64,000 nucleotides of DNA, taken from the NCBI RefSeq assembly GCF_000633355.1, contig NZ_AYMQ01000065.1, positions 62,001 through 126,000 on the forward strand, written 5' to 3'. Below, piece after piece: positions 37,674 through 48,925 of this stretch (within the stretch, counting starts at the first letter, position 1; each line of letters starts with the position of its first letter). The translations under genes and the position numbers were made by a program. The DNA comes from Serratia sp. H1w. Lineage in GTDB: Bacteria; Pseudomonadota; Gammaproteobacteria; Enterobacterales; Enterobacteriaceae. A model generated the notes under the pieces. That model was not told the origin of the DNA, searched no databases, and saw only the letters and a program-made list of their open reading frames with translations.

Positions 37674-38297
37674 TTAACGCTCCCGTGGTCGGATCAAATA
37701 AGCACAATGTCGTGAGCCGGAGATGGCATGCGCGGTGCGTTCTATCCGGTAGCCTTTACCAAACAGGCGATGGAACAGCTGCAGCTCGGAGTTGCACAGG
37801 TTGCTGCAAGTATGGGCTGCCACGCCGATCGGGCAGTGGTTTTCCACCAGTAACATACCCTGTGGGCTTTCCAACAACTCCGCCATATAGCCATCACGCT
37901 GGCGCAGGCTAACCAGGCGGTTGAGTCTGCCGAGGTGATTGTCTTCCTCTGCCAGCTCATCGGCGTACCGGTGATAAAGTTTATCCTCCCGCGCGCGGAT
38001 CAGCTTGTCGATGCCCTCGGCACCGAACAGCTCATGTGCCGACTCCAGCAAAATAGCCGAAAGCCGATCGTGTCCGTCGGCAAACTGGGCATGGCCCTGC
38101 TGAGTCAACGACCAGTAACGCGTCGGGCGGCCGACTTTGGCGCGCGTTTCCTCGTAGCAAACCAGCTCACGTTGTTCAAGGGATTGCAGATGCTGGCGGA
38201 TCCCCATCGGCGTGATATCCAGCCGCTCTGCCAGCATTTTGGCAGAATGAGGACCCAAGGTTTTTAACTGCAATAAAATCAGCTCTGGCGTTTTCAT
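37674..38297 (-). CDS. Cysteine-rich winged-helix regulator (SufR-like) upstream of fpr
   Basis: A 207-residue regulator. Residues 1-65 form a winged helix (AERLDITPMGIRQHLQSLEQRELV, then GRPTRYWSLT). The C-terminal part carries four cysteines at about 155, 164, 168 and 198 (NHCPIG, HTCSNLCNSE, RHCAYL), the arrangement seen in SufR-like regulators that bind an iron-sulfur cluster. It is directly upstream of fpr and likely co-transcribed. ATG at 38297 is preferred to the TTG three codons earlier. Cluster binding and targets are inferred; direct assignment to SufR is not claimed. Confidence 0.8.
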   Translation of the reverse strand: MKTPELILLQLKTLGPHSAKMLAERLDITPMGIRQHLQSLEQRELVCYEETRAKVGRPTRYWSLTQQGHAQFADGHDRLSAILLESAHELFGAEGIDKLIRAREDKLYHRYADELAEEDNHLGRLNRLVSLRQRDGYMAELLESPQGMLLVENHCPIGVAAHTCSNLCNSELQLFHRLFGKGYRIERTAHAISGSRHCAYLIRPRER

Positions 38298-38438
38298 AAA
38301 ACCCAAATCCCTGTGGCAGTATCTTATTTCAAGTTGATGGAAATAATTATCGATTAAGTGTTAAAGCTAATCTGTTGCAAGTTTATCATTTTTAACTCTT
38401 TCCCGTTATGCCTACCGATACGTACAGTTTGATTTACG

Positions 38439-38464
38439 ACACTGGTAGCGATAGATGCCAGTGT
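38439..38464. promoter_or_regulatory. Inverted repeat ACACTGG / CCAGTGT
   Basis: ACACTGG (38439-38445) and CCAGTGT (38458-38464), twelve bases apart, lie in the 299-base region between the regulator gene and emrD. It could be an operator for either gene. No other evidence is available. Confidence 0.35.
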
Positions 38465-38596
38465 GACGGCGATCTATATCTGCCTGAAACTCGCTAAAAA
38501 AATCAGATTTGTTAGCTTATGCGGCGCTGAGTAGGTGCTCTGTGGTTCCCACCGGATGATTGGGCGGGGTTGAGTGGCGCAAGACTGAATAACGTA

Positions 38597-39790
38597 ATGA
38601 AGATAATGAGAAAAATTGAGAATTTTCACCTGCTGGTGATGCTGATCCTGCTGGTGGCTGTCGGTCAGATGGCGCAAACCATTTATGTGCCTATTATCGC
38701 CGATATTGCCCACGACCTCTCGGTGCCTTCCGGCTCCGTGCAGCGCGTCATGGCGGCTTACCTGATGACCTACGGTTTTTCGCAGTTGATCTACGGGCCG
38801 CTCTCCGATCGTATTGGCCGCCGCCCGGTGATCCTGGCCGGTATGATGATTTTCCTGCTCGGTGCTTTGGGGGCTTTGCTGTCCAGCAGCTTACCGATGC
38901 TGGTAGCCGCCAGCGCCATTCAGGGGATGGGAACCGGTGTGGCAGGTGTGATGGCCAGAACCATGCCACGCGATCTGTACGCGGGGACTTCCCTGCGTTA
39001 CGCCAATAGCCTGCTGAATATGGGTATTCTGGTCAGCCCGCTGTTGGCGCCGGTGATTGGTGGGGCGTTGGCAATGGTGTTTGGCTGGCGGGCCTGTTAT
39101 GCCTTCCTGTTGGTGCTTTGCGCCGGCGTGGCATTTGCCATGTTCCGCTGGCTGCCTGAAACCCGGCCGCAGCAAACGGAAAAGCGCCGCATGTTTTCCA
39201 GCTTCCGCCAACTGCTGGCGGATGGCACCTTCAGTTGCTATCTGGTGATGCTGATCGGTGCCCTGGCTGGGATTGCCGTATTTGAAGCCAGCTGCGGCGT
39301 GCTGATGGGTGGGGTGCTGGGGCTGAGCGGTTTGACCGTCAGTATCCTGTTTATCTTGCCGATCCCGGCGGCGTTCTTTGGCGCCTGGTATGCCGGGCGT
39401 GACGGCAAATCTTTCCACAGCCTGATGTGGCACTCGGTGATCAGTTGCCTGTTGGCGGGGCTGATGATGTGGATCCCCGGCTGGTTCGGGGTGATGAACA
39501 TCTGGACGTTGATCGTGCCTGCGGCGTTGTTCTTCTTCGGTGCCGGGATGCTATTCCCCCTGGCGACCACTGGCGCGATGGAGCCGTTCCCTTATCTGGC
39601 AGGGGCAGCCGGTGCTTTAGTTGGCGGTATGCAGAACATGGGGTCTGGTCTGGCGACCTGGCTGTCGGCGATGCTGCCGCAAACCGGGCAGTTCAGCCTT
39701 GGGTTGCTGATGTTTGCCATGGCGTTGCTGATCTTGCTGTGCTGGTGGCCGCTATCTACCCGTATGCAGCACCAAGGGCATACTGTCTAA
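38597..39790 (+). CDS. emrD: Multidrug efflux MFS transporter EmrD
   Basis: A 397-residue major facilitator transporter with twelve predicted helices. The segment GQMAQTIYVPIIADIAHDL near the start, GPLSDRIGRRPVIL (the loop 2-3 motif), and GAMEPFPYLAGAAGALVGGMQNMGSG near residue 330 match EmrD along the chain. It exports amphipathic drugs and uncouplers with proton antiport. ATG at 38597 was chosen from three nearby methionine codons; 38606 is also possible. The gene is convergent with glpX, with a GCATGC palindrome between them. Confidence 0.93.
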   Translation: MKIMRKIENFHLLVMLILLVAVGQMAQTIYVPIIADIAHDLSVPSGSVQRVMAAYLMTYGFSQLIYGPLSDRIGRRPVILAGMMIFLLGALGALLSSSLPMLVAASAIQGMGTGVAGVMARTMPRDLYAGTSLRYANSLLNMGILVSPLLAPVIGGALAMVFGWRACYAFLLVLCAGVAFAMFRWLPETRPQQTEKRRMFSSFRQLLADGTFSCYLVMLIGALAGIAVFEASCGVLMGGVLGLSGLTVSILFILPIPAAFFGAWYAGRDGKSFHSLMWHSVISCLLAGLMMWIPGWFGVMNIWTLIVPAALFFFGAGMLFPLATTGAMEPFPYLAGAAGALVGGMQNMGSGLATWLSAMLPQTGQFSLGLLMFAMALLILLCWWPLSTRMQHQGHTV

Positions 39791-39795
39791 TCGAG

Positions 39796-39823
39796 AAGGG
39801 GGCGCAGCATGCTACGTCCCCTT
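39796..39823. repeat. GCATGC-centred intergenic palindrome, copy 3
   Basis: AAGGGGG and CCCCTT arms flank CGCAGCATGCTACG, pairing at most positions with one mismatch and one G-T. It lies between the convergent emrD and glpX stops and is related to copies at 8260 and 17899. It may act as a bidirectional terminator. Confidence 0.65.
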
Positions 39824-39834
39824 AACCACAGTTT

Positions 39835-40845
39835 TTACAGCAGGAATTCGTGCAGCGCCTCGTCTTTGCGATCCAGATAGTGGGTCGAACGAATACGGCG
39901 GATAGTGCGCGATTTACCCCGGATTAACAGGGTTTCGGTCGTGGCCATATTGCCTTTGCGGCTGATGCCTTCCAACAGGTCGCCCTTGGTGATCCCCGTC
40001 GCGGCAAATATCACGTTATCGTTGCGCGCCATGTCATCCAGCAACAGTACCTTACCGGCTTCGATGCCCATTTCTTTACAGCGGGCCAGTTCCTGCTCGC
40101 CGATGCGGCGGTTTTCTTCATTGTCCCCTTTAACCTGATGGCGTGCTAACAGGCGGGCCTGCATATCGCCATCCAGCGCCCGGATCACTGCGGCAGAGAT
40201 CACGCCTTCCGGTGCGCCACCGATGCCATACATCACGTCCACTTCGCTTTCCGGCATACAGGTCAGGATCGATGCCGCGACATCCCCATCGGGAATGGCG
40301 AAGACCTTCACCCCAAGTTGCTGCATTTCTGCGATCACTGCGTCGTGGCGCGGTTTGGCCAGCGTGATCACCGTGAGTTCGCTCAACGGCTTACCCAGGC
40401 GGGCGGCAATGTTGATCAGGTTTTCCGTCAGTGGCAGGTTGAGGTCGATAGCTCCATGGGCCTGCGGGCCGACCACCAGTTTTTCCATGTACATATCGGG
40501 GGCGTGCAGGAAGGTGCCACGATCGCCCACCGCCAGTACCGCCAGCGCATTAGACTGCCCCATAGCGGTCATGCGTGTGCCTTCGATCGGGTCGACCGCG
40601 ATATCCACTGCGTCACCCAGGCCGGTACCAACGTTTTCGCCGATATACAGCATTGGCGCTTCATCAATCTCGCCTTCGCCGATCACGATCCGGCCATCGA
40701 TATCCACCCTGTTGAGCATAATGCGCATGGCATTGACGGCGGCACCGTCGGCGGCGTTTTTATCGCCGCGCCCCAACCATTTATAACCAGCAAGAGCGGC
40801 GGCTTCGGTGACGCGGGAAAATTCGATGGCTAATTCACGTTTCAT
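39835..40845 (-). CDS. glpX: Fructose-1,6-bisphosphatase class II
   Basis: A 336-residue enzyme of the GlpX family that hydrolyses fructose 1,6-bisphosphate to fructose 6-phosphate in gluconeogenesis. Metal and phosphate sites are visible in VIGEGEIDEAPMLYIGE near residue 55 and VDPIEGTRMTAMG near 85. ATG at 40845 (MKRELAIEFSRVTEAAALAG) gives the E. coli length; the long upstream frame is not coding. It follows glpK but an intrinsic terminator lies between them, so it may have its own promoter. Confidence 0.97.
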   Translation of the reverse strand: MKRELAIEFSRVTEAAALAGYKWLGRGDKNAADGAAVNAMRIMLNRVDIDGRIVIGEGEIDEAPMLYIGENVGTGLGDAVDIAVDPIEGTRMTAMGQSNALAVLAVGDRGTFLHAPDMYMEKLVVGPQAHGAIDLNLPLTENLINIAARLGKPLSELTVITLAKPRHDAVIAEMQQLGVKVFAIPDGDVAASILTCMPESEVDVMYGIGGAPEGVISAAVIRALDGDMQARLLARHQVKGDNEENRRIGEQELARCKEMGIEAGKVLLLDDMARNDNVIFAATGITKGDLLEGISRKGNMATTETLLIRGKSRTIRRIRSTHYLDRKDEALHEFLL

Positions 40846-40920
40846 GGCAGACCTGTCAGTGAGTAAAGGGAAGAAATTATCGACAAAGTTTACCACAGGG
40901 GGCAGGCGGCAGGGCGAGGC

Positions 40921-40947
40921 AAAAAAAACGCTGCCCGCAGGCAGCGC
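40921..40947 (-). terminator. Intrinsic terminator between glpK and glpX
   Basis: On the minus strand CGCTGCC, TGCG and GGCAGCG are followed by eight T residues (40921-40928), a strong terminator 20 bases after the glpK stop and ahead of glpX on the same strand. Confidence 0.85.
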
Positions 40948-40966
40948 TGTTACAGCGTAAAGCGAT

Positions 40967-43364
<2,398 letters not shown>

Positions 43365-43884
43365 AATGTTTTTGTCCTGCAGACGGCGGTTATAGGTATC
43401 TAGGCTTGGCGCATTGGCGTTTCGGCCTTGGGCTACAGAGTTTTTCTTCACATCCCCTTATCGGTTGAGGACGTGATGTAAATTTATCGTTAACGAGCAT
43501 AAACGAGAAATAGCGAAATCAAAATGTGTGTGCTTCGTCATAAAATTGAGCGAATTCGCGTTGTTCGGTGTTCTTTCTGCGCCATAAAAAGGTGATCTGA
43601 CCAGTTATTTTGTCTCTATCTTTTAACAACCCTAGCGCTGGGCAGCGATGACTTTCGGTTTTGACCGATAGCCACAGTAGGAAAATTGCAACAGAGTGCG
43701 CGTTGGGTCGGTATGTTGCTAGACACTGGGGGGCTGGCTACTTACAATCGTTTTTAATGCGGGAAAGGTTTTATCGAGACAGGCGCTGGGCCTGTTGGTT
43801 GTGCGAGCATATTCGCAGTAGCTGCAGCCGAGGTTGCGGCGCTACTTATGGATGTACGCCTTGCTATCATGAGGGGACTGAAGA
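43365..43884. other. Divergent glpF / zapB intergenic region
   Basis: 520 bases without a convincing gene. On the glpF side lies a GlpR-type operator (43481-43503), and the stretch to about 43560 is A+T-rich and probably holds the promoter with more operators. A short open frame at 43661-43888 has a TTG start, odd composition (many Cys, Arg, Trp) and runs into zapB in another frame; I regard it as chance. The zapB ribosome-binding site is GAGGGGA before 43885. Confidence 0.5.
43481..43503 (-). promoter_or_regulatory. GlpR operator upstream of glpFK
   Basis: On the minus strand TTTATGCTCGTTAACGATAA fits the GlpR operator (WATKYTCGWWMRNRWWW), centred on the CGTTAACG palindrome. It lies about 120 bases ahead of glpF. 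Repression lifted by glycerol 3-phosphate is expected. Confidence 0.7.
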
Positions 43885-44124
43885 ATGACATTTGAAGTAT
43901 TTGAAAAACTGGAAGCAAAAGTTCAGCAGGCGATCGATACCATCACGCTGTTGCAGATGGAAATTGAAGAGCTGAAAGAGAAGAATAATTCCCTGTCTCA
44001 GGAAGTTCAGAGCGCTGCGGGTAACCACGAATCACTGGTTCGCGAAAACCAGCAGCTGAAAGAAGAGCAGCACGTGTGGCAAGATCGCCTGCGCGCATTG
44101 CTGGGTAAAATGGAAGAAGTCTGA
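43885..44124 (+). CDS. zapB: Cell division protein ZapB
   Basis: A 79-residue, almost entirely coiled-coil protein. Heptads run the whole length ([46 protein letters not shown]). ZapB forms antiparallel dimers that bind ZapA and link the FtsZ ring to the chromosome terminus protein MatP. Length matches E. coli ZapB. It is divergent from glpF and convergent with rraA, with a bidirectional terminator between the stops. Confidence 0.96.
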   Translation: MTFEVFEKLEAKVQQAIDTITLLQMEIEELKEKNNSLSQEVQSAAGNHESLVRENQQLKEEQHVWQDRLRALLGKMEEV

Positions 44125-44141
44125 TCCATAAGCACTATCGA

Positions 44142-44164
44142 AAAGGGCGCCTCAGGCGCCCTTT
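44142..44164. terminator. Bidirectional terminator between zapB and rraA
   Basis: AAAGGGCGCC, TCA and GGCGCCCTTT form a perfect ten-base stem between the convergent stops, with short A and T runs on either side. Confidence 0.85.
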
Positions 44165-44177
44165 GTCATTTCTGCAG

Positions 44178-44669
<492 letters not shown>

Positions 44670-44734
44670 TTACGTCTGTTTGCCGCTGGAATAATCAGTA
44701 TATCCCTTTATTCGCCCTGTTGGCAAAATCATCA

Positions 44735-44756
44735 GTGCCAGGATGTGTTCTGGCAC
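44735..44756 (-). terminator. Possible menA terminator
   Basis: GTGCCAG (44735-44741) and CTGGCAC (44750-44756) form a seven-base stem 11 bases after the menA stop on the minus strand, followed by TGATGATTTT. Moderate strength. Confidence 0.5.
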
Positions 44757-44767
44757 CTGAGCCGCAC

Positions 44768-45685
44768 TTAGCTGAGCACGACGCCGACGGCAAACAATAC
44801 GTTGGCGAGTAAGGCAGCCTTCACCATATGTTCCAGCATCGGGCGCATACCGACGGCCGTAGGGTCGCGTAACACACGCATGCCGTGGCGAACTAACAAC
44901 GGGATGGCCAGCACAAACAGCCAGCCCCACAGGCTATGCAGGTTAAGCAGGGTAAACAGGGCAAAGCACAGCACGGCGGCGATCAACAGCCCCGCGTGGT
45001 AATAGCGCGCATTCTGTGGGCCAAGGCGCACGGCCAGGGTATTTTTGCCGTTTTCACGGTCGCTTTCGATATCGCGCAGATTATTGATGTTCAACACCGC
45101 CGCCGCGAGCAGGCCACAGGCCGTTGCTGGCAGCATCACCACGCTGTCGAAGGAGTGAGTCTGTAGATAGTAAGTGCCCGCCACGCTGAGCCAGCCGAAA
45201 AACACCAACACCGAAATATCGCCCAGCCCCAGATAGCCGTAAGGTTTGGTGCCCACGGTGTAGGTAATGGCCGCGACGATCGCTAACCCACCCAATACCA
45301 GGAAGCCCACCACATCGCTGGGTTTTTCACAGGCGACGGCGATCAGCCAGCAGCCGGAAATGGCGATCAGCACCACCGTCAGTATCAAGGCCCGTTTCAT
45401 CTGGCTTTGGGTGATCATGCCTTTTTGCATGCCACGCAACGGACCGATACGGTCTTCTTTATCGCTGCCTTTGATCGCATCGCCGTAATCATTGGCCAGG
45501 TTGGAGAGGATCTGCAACAGACCCGCAGTCAGCAGAGCCAACAATGCGACGCCGGGCTTCAGGCTGCCCTGCCAGGCGGCGATCGCGGAACCGACAACGA
45601 TGGAGGCAAAGGCCAATGGCAGGGTACGTGGTCGTAAACTTTCCAGCCAGGCTCTGGCCGGGGTGGTGGGGGTTGATAAGCTCAT
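44768..45685 (-). CDS. menA: 1,4-dihydroxy-2-naphthoate octaprenyltransferase
   Basis: A 305-residue UbiA-family membrane prenyltransferase that attaches the octaprenyl chain to dihydroxynaphthoate, giving demethylmenaquinone for anaerobic respiration. There are eight or nine hydrophobic helices. The first aspartate-rich prenyl-diphosphate site is NLANDYGDAIKGSDKEDR near residue 73, and the second is NNLRDIESDRENGKNTLAVRLG near 195. ATG at 45685 (MSLSTPTTPARAWL) is preferred to one five codons upstream. It follows hslU by about 100 bases. Confidence 0.96.
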   Translation of the reverse strand: MSLSTPTTPARAWLESLRPRTLPLAFASIVVGSAIAAWQGSLKPGVALLALLTAGLLQILSNLANDYGDAIKGSDKEDRIGPLRGMQKGMITQSQMKRALILTVVLIAISGCWLIAVACEKPSDVVGFLVLGGLAIVAAITYTVGTKPYGYLGLGDISVLVFFGWLSVAGTYYLQTHSFDSVVMLPATACGLLAAAVLNINNLRDIESDRENGKNTLAVRLGPQNARYYHAGLLIAAVLCFALFTLLNLHSLWGWLFVLAIPLLVRHGMRVLRDPTAVGMRPMLEHMVKAALLANVLFAVGVVLS

Positions 45686-45782
45686 TTTTCGCTTCAGCAA
45701 GTCAAAAGGCGGTATCCGTTAGCAATAAAAATGGGAGGCAATGCCTCCCACAAATATAACTGACAGGACAGTGATAGAGCGA

Positions 45783-47117
45783 TTATAGGATAAAACGACT
45801 CAGATCTTCATCCGCTACCAGTTCATCCAGGTGATTGCGCACATATTCGGCGTCAATTGTAATGGATTGGCCGCCAATTTCACTCGCATCGTACGAAATA
45901 TCTTCCATCAGACGCTCCAGCACGGTGTGCAGACGACGCGCGCCGATGTTTTCGGTGCTTTCGTTAACCTGCCAGGCGGCTTCGGCGATGCGGCGGATAC
46001 CGTCAGCGGTGAAATCGATGGTGACGCCTTCGGTGGCCATCAACGCTTTGTACTGCTCGGTCAGCGATGCGCTTGGCTCGGTCAGGATGCGTTCAAAATC
46101 TTCCGTGGTCAGCGCCTGTAGCTCAACGCGGATCGGCAGACGGCCCTGCAACTCTGGGATCAGGTCTGAAGGGCTGGCTGTCTGGAACGCGCCAGAGGCG
46201 ATAAACAGAATGTGATCGGTCTTCACCATGCCGTGCTTGGTCGATACCGTACAACCTTCCACCAGCGGCAGCAGGTCGCGTTGGACGCCTTCGCGGGAGA
46301 CGTCTGGGCCGGAGCTCTGGCCGCTGCGCTTACAGATTTTGTCGATCTCATCGATAAACACGATGCCGTGCTGCTCAACCGCTTCCACCGCCTGCTCTTT
46401 CAGCTCTTCAGGATTCACCAGCTTGGCGGCTTCTTCTTCGATCAGCAGTTTGAAGGCTTCTTTGATCTTCACCTTGCGTGGCTTCTGTTTCTGGCCACCG
46501 AGGTTCTGGAACATGGATTGCAGCTGGTTGGTCATCTCTTCCATGCCCGGAGGAGCCATGATTTCCACGCCCATCGGTGCCGCAGCCAGATCGATTTCGA
46601 TTTCTTTTTCGTCCAACTGGCCTTCACGCAGCTTCTTGCGGAATGCTTGGCGGGCGGCAGAAGGTTCTTGTTGCTCTTCCGCCTGACCCCAATTATTTTT
46701 GGCCGGTGGGATCAGCACGTCGAGAATGCGTTCTTCCGCCATCTCTTCCGCACGGGTGCGGTTTTTCTCGATCGACTGCAGGCGCACCATTTTCACGGCG
46801 GCATCGGTCAGATCGCGGATGATAGAGTCCACTTCCTTACCCACATAGCCCACTTCGGTGAACTTGGTGGCTTCAACCTTGATGAACGGCGCGTTGGCCA
46901 GTTTTGCCAGACGACGGGCGATCTCGGTTTTACCGACGCCGGTCGGGCCAATCATCAGAATATTTTTTGGGGTGACTTCGTGACGCAGCATCTCGTTGAG
47001 CTGCATCCGGCGCCAGCGGTTGCGCAGGGCAATGGCGACAGCACGTTTGGCTTTGTTTTGGCCAATGATGTAGCTGTCCAGTTCGCTGACGATCTCGCGC
47101 GGGGTCATTTCAGACAT
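45783..47117 (-). CDS. hslU: ATP-dependent protease ATPase subunit HslU
   Basis: A 444-residue AAA+ unfoldase that feeds substrates to HslV. The Walker A is [13 protein letters not shown] near residue 58, the pore loop GYVG follows near 90, the Walker B is [10 protein letters not shown] near 250, and an I domain rich in charged residues occupies about 110-240. The sensor-2 region [15 protein letters not shown] lies near 395 and the C-terminus SRFIL docks into HslV. It follows hslV by 12 bases and is under the heat-shock promoter at 47740-47767. Confidence 0.98.
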   Translation of the reverse strand: MSEMTPREIVSELDSYIIGQNKAKRAVAIALRNRWRRMQLNEMLRHEVTPKNILMIGPTGVGKTEIARRLAKLANAPFIKVEATKFTEVGYVGKEVDSIIRDLTDAAVKMVRLQSIEKNRTRAEEMAEERILDVLIPPAKNNWGQAEEQQEPSAARQAFRKKLREGQLDEKEIEIDLAAAPMGVEIMAPPGMEEMTNQLQSMFQNLGGQKQKPRKVKIKEAFKLLIEEEAAKLVNPEELKEQAVEAVEQHGIVFIDEIDKICKRSGQSSGPDVSREGVQRDLLPLVEGCTVSTKHGMVKTDHILFIASGAFQTASPSDLIPELQGRLPIRVELQALTTEDFERILTEPSASLTEQYKALMATEGVTIDFTADGIRRIAEAAWQVNESTENIGARRLHTVLERLMEDISYDASEIGGQSITIDAEYVRNHLDELVADEDLSRFIL

Positions 47118-47129
47118 GGTATTCGATCC

Positions 47130-47660
47130 TTACGCTTTGGAAGGCAATTCTTCAATGGTGTGGAAATGGTTGGTGTAAATACAGATGTCACCGGCGATGG
47201 TCAGGGATCTCTCCACGATTTCGCGGGCGCTCAGTTCGGTATTTTCCAACAGCGCGCGGGCGGCAGACTGGGCATAAGGGCCACCGGAGCCGATCGCAAT
47301 CAAATCATTTTCTGGCTGAACCACGTCACCGTTACCGGTGATGATCAGCGAGGCATTCTCATCGGCTACCGCCAGCAGGGCTTCCAGCTTGCGCAGCATA
47401 CGGTCGGTACGCCAGTCTTTCGCCAACTCAACGGCCGCTTTCACCAGATGACCCTGGTGCATCTCCAGCTTGCGCTCGAACAGTTCGAACAGGGTGAAAG
47501 CGTCAGCGGTACCCCCGGCGAAACCGGCAATGACTTTGTCGTTATACAGGCGACGGACTTTTTTGACGTTGCCCTTCATTACCGTGTTGCCCAGTGTGGC
47601 CTGGCCATCGCCACCGATCACTACCTGGCCGTTGCGGCGTACGCTTACAATTGTTGTCAC
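47130..47660 (-). CDS. hslV: ATP-dependent protease peptidase subunit HslV
   Basis: A 176-residue threonine peptidase of the proteasome beta type that forms a double hexamer capped by HslU. After removal of methionine the N-terminal threonines ([24 protein letters not shown]) form the nucleophile; Lys33-type and GSGG segments are conserved. The start codon is GTG at 47660. The leader contains two mutually exclusive hairpins, and the promoter is a near-consensus sigma-32 type, fitting heat-shock induction. Confidence 0.98.
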   Translation of the reverse strand: MTTIVSVRRNGQVVIGGDGQATLGNTVMKGNVKKVRRLYNDKVIAGFAGGTADAFTLFELFERKLEMHQGHLVKAAVELAKDWRTDRMLRKLEALLAVADENASLIITGNGDVVQPENDLIAIGSGGPYAQSAARALLENTELSAREIVERSLTIAGDICIYTNHFHTIEELPSKA

Positions 47661-47693
47661 GAGCAGACCCTCGTTGCAGACGGAAAGAAGTCC

Positions 47694-47716
47694 CCGCAGC
47701 CTCTGCGGTTGCAGAG
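47694..47716 (-). promoter_or_regulatory. Alternative hairpins in the hslV leader
   Basis: CCGCAG (47694-47699) can pair with CTGCGG (47703-47708), or CTCTGC (47701-47706) with GCAGAG (47711-47716). The two six-base stems share bases and cannot form together. They lie about 35-55 bases before the hslV start. A leader stem-loop that stabilises hslVU mRNA is known in E. coli; its equivalent here is inferred. Confidence 0.5.
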
Positions 47717-47739
47717 ACTACGAGGCATATTGAGAGTAT

Positions 47740-47767
47740 AGATGGGGGGAGATTGACGCTTTTCAAC
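47740..47767 (-). promoter_or_regulatory. Sigma-32 heat-shock promoter of hslVU
   Basis: On the minus strand GTTGAAA (-35) is followed after 13 bases by CCCCATCT (-10), almost exactly the sigma-32 consensus CTTGAAA-N11-16-CCCCATNT. It overlaps the end of ftsN and lies about 80 bases ahead of hslV. Confidence 0.85.
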
Positions 47768-48725
47768 CCCCAACGGACAGGGGAATGCAACTTGACATGC
47801 CAATGCCCTTCAGGCGCGCCAAGGTTTTGTCTGCGGCGGCGCGGCTGCTGTATGGGCCGAGCATCACGCGATTCCAGCCACCGCCAGCGGTGACACGGCT
47901 TTCAACCCCTTCAAACGCCAGCTGGGCCCGTACCGACTCGGCCTGATCGGCGGCGCGGAACGACCCACATTGCACCATCCATTTCTGCTTGGATTCCGGT
48001 TTGGTTTCCGGCTTGGCCGCTTCGGTTTTTACTTCTTGTTTCACTTCAGGCTTCGCTGCCGCTTCCGGCTGACGGGTCTGCACCGGTGGCGTTACGGCCT
48101 GCGGTTTGGGTTGCTGAACCTGCGGCTTCGGCTGTTGTACCGGTTGCTGCTGGTGTTGCTGTTGCACCGGCGTGGCACCGTTGTTGAACGGGTTGCGTGG
48201 CTGGGTAACCTGCTGTTGCTGTTGCACCGGTGGCGCTATCTGCTGCTGTACCGGCGGTTGTACCGCCTGCTGACGCCCAGTGTTTCGTAGCTGTGAAGGA
48301 TCGTTGTAAGGCACTTCAGACAGCTGCGTAGGGCGCTGCTGCATGTCGGCCTGCATCTGTTCCAGCAATTGGCGCTGTTCGTCGGTCAGCTGAGTTTTGG
48401 AATTGACCTCTCCCCCGGCCGTTGGCTCGGTTGGCGCTTTGACGCCAATCTGGCGGTTTTCCAGCTCTTTGATGTAACGCCAGCGCTCTTCCGGCTTCGG
48501 CGGCAGGCCATTGCCTGGGCGTGTGCCATGCGTAGGCAAAATCGGCGTTTCTTCCGGCTTGTTGTGGGTAATGAAATAAAGACCGCCGATAAAGACAACC
48601 AGAATGGCGACGGCAAGCGCCACCACGGTTTTGGATACCTTTGGAGAACTGCGTTTTTTACGGCTGGGGGTCTTGCGCCGCGCTGCTCCTGAGCGCCCGC
48701 GGCCTACATAGTCTCTCTGTGCCAC
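47763..48725 (-). CDS. ftsN: Cell division protein FtsN
   Basis: A 320-residue bitopic division protein that triggers septal wall synthesis. A short cytoplasmic N-terminus (MAQRDYVGRGRSG) precedes the membrane helix at about residues 33-52. The periplasmic part has a short helical segment with the essential region, then a low-complexity linker rich in Gln and Pro (about 110-225, with many VQQ and PVQ units) and a C-terminal SPOR domain from about 245 (KWMVQCGSFRAADQAESVRAQL) that binds denuded septal peptidoglycan. It lies between cytR and hslV as in E. coli. Confidence 0.96.
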   Translation of the reverse strand: MAQRDYVGRGRSGAARRKTPSRKKRSSPKVSKTVVALAVAILVVFIGGLYFITHNKPEETPILPTHGTRPGNGLPPKPEERWRYIKELENRQIGVKAPTEPTAGGEVNSKTQLTDEQRQLLEQMQADMQQRPTQLSEVPYNDPSQLRNTGRQQAVQPPVQQQIAPPVQQQQQVTQPRNPFNNGATPVQQQHQQQPVQQPKPQVQQPKPQAVTPPVQTRQPEAAAKPEVKQEVKTEAAKPETKPESKQKWMVQCGSFRAADQAESVRAQLAFEGVESRVTAGGGWNRVMLGPYSSRAAADKTLARLKGIGMSSCIPLSVGG

Positions 48726-48925
48726 TATAATTCCGCTGTGTCGTGATGAGGTTAAACCTATCCTCTAGGTATTTTATCGGCCATTTTGCGTCAGCTTGCC
48801 ACCCGGGGCAATGCCCTGTAGGCAGTCTCCGGGGAACTGTTCTGGCAAAATGACCACAACAATAATCATTACGCCGGTTTGGCAGGCGCTGGGTCAGCCA
48901 TGTTACTTAACCCAAAAATATTTGA

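Noticed and set aside
43661-43888. 75-codon open frame between glpF and zapB
   Set aside because: TTG start, unusual composition rich in Cys, Arg and Trp, no recognisable family, and overlap with the zapB start in another frame.
46212-47741. 509-codon open frame antisense to hslU and hslV
   Set aside because: It is the complement of two well-identified genes; its composition (many His, Phe, Gln, Leu) is that of a mirror of coding sequence.
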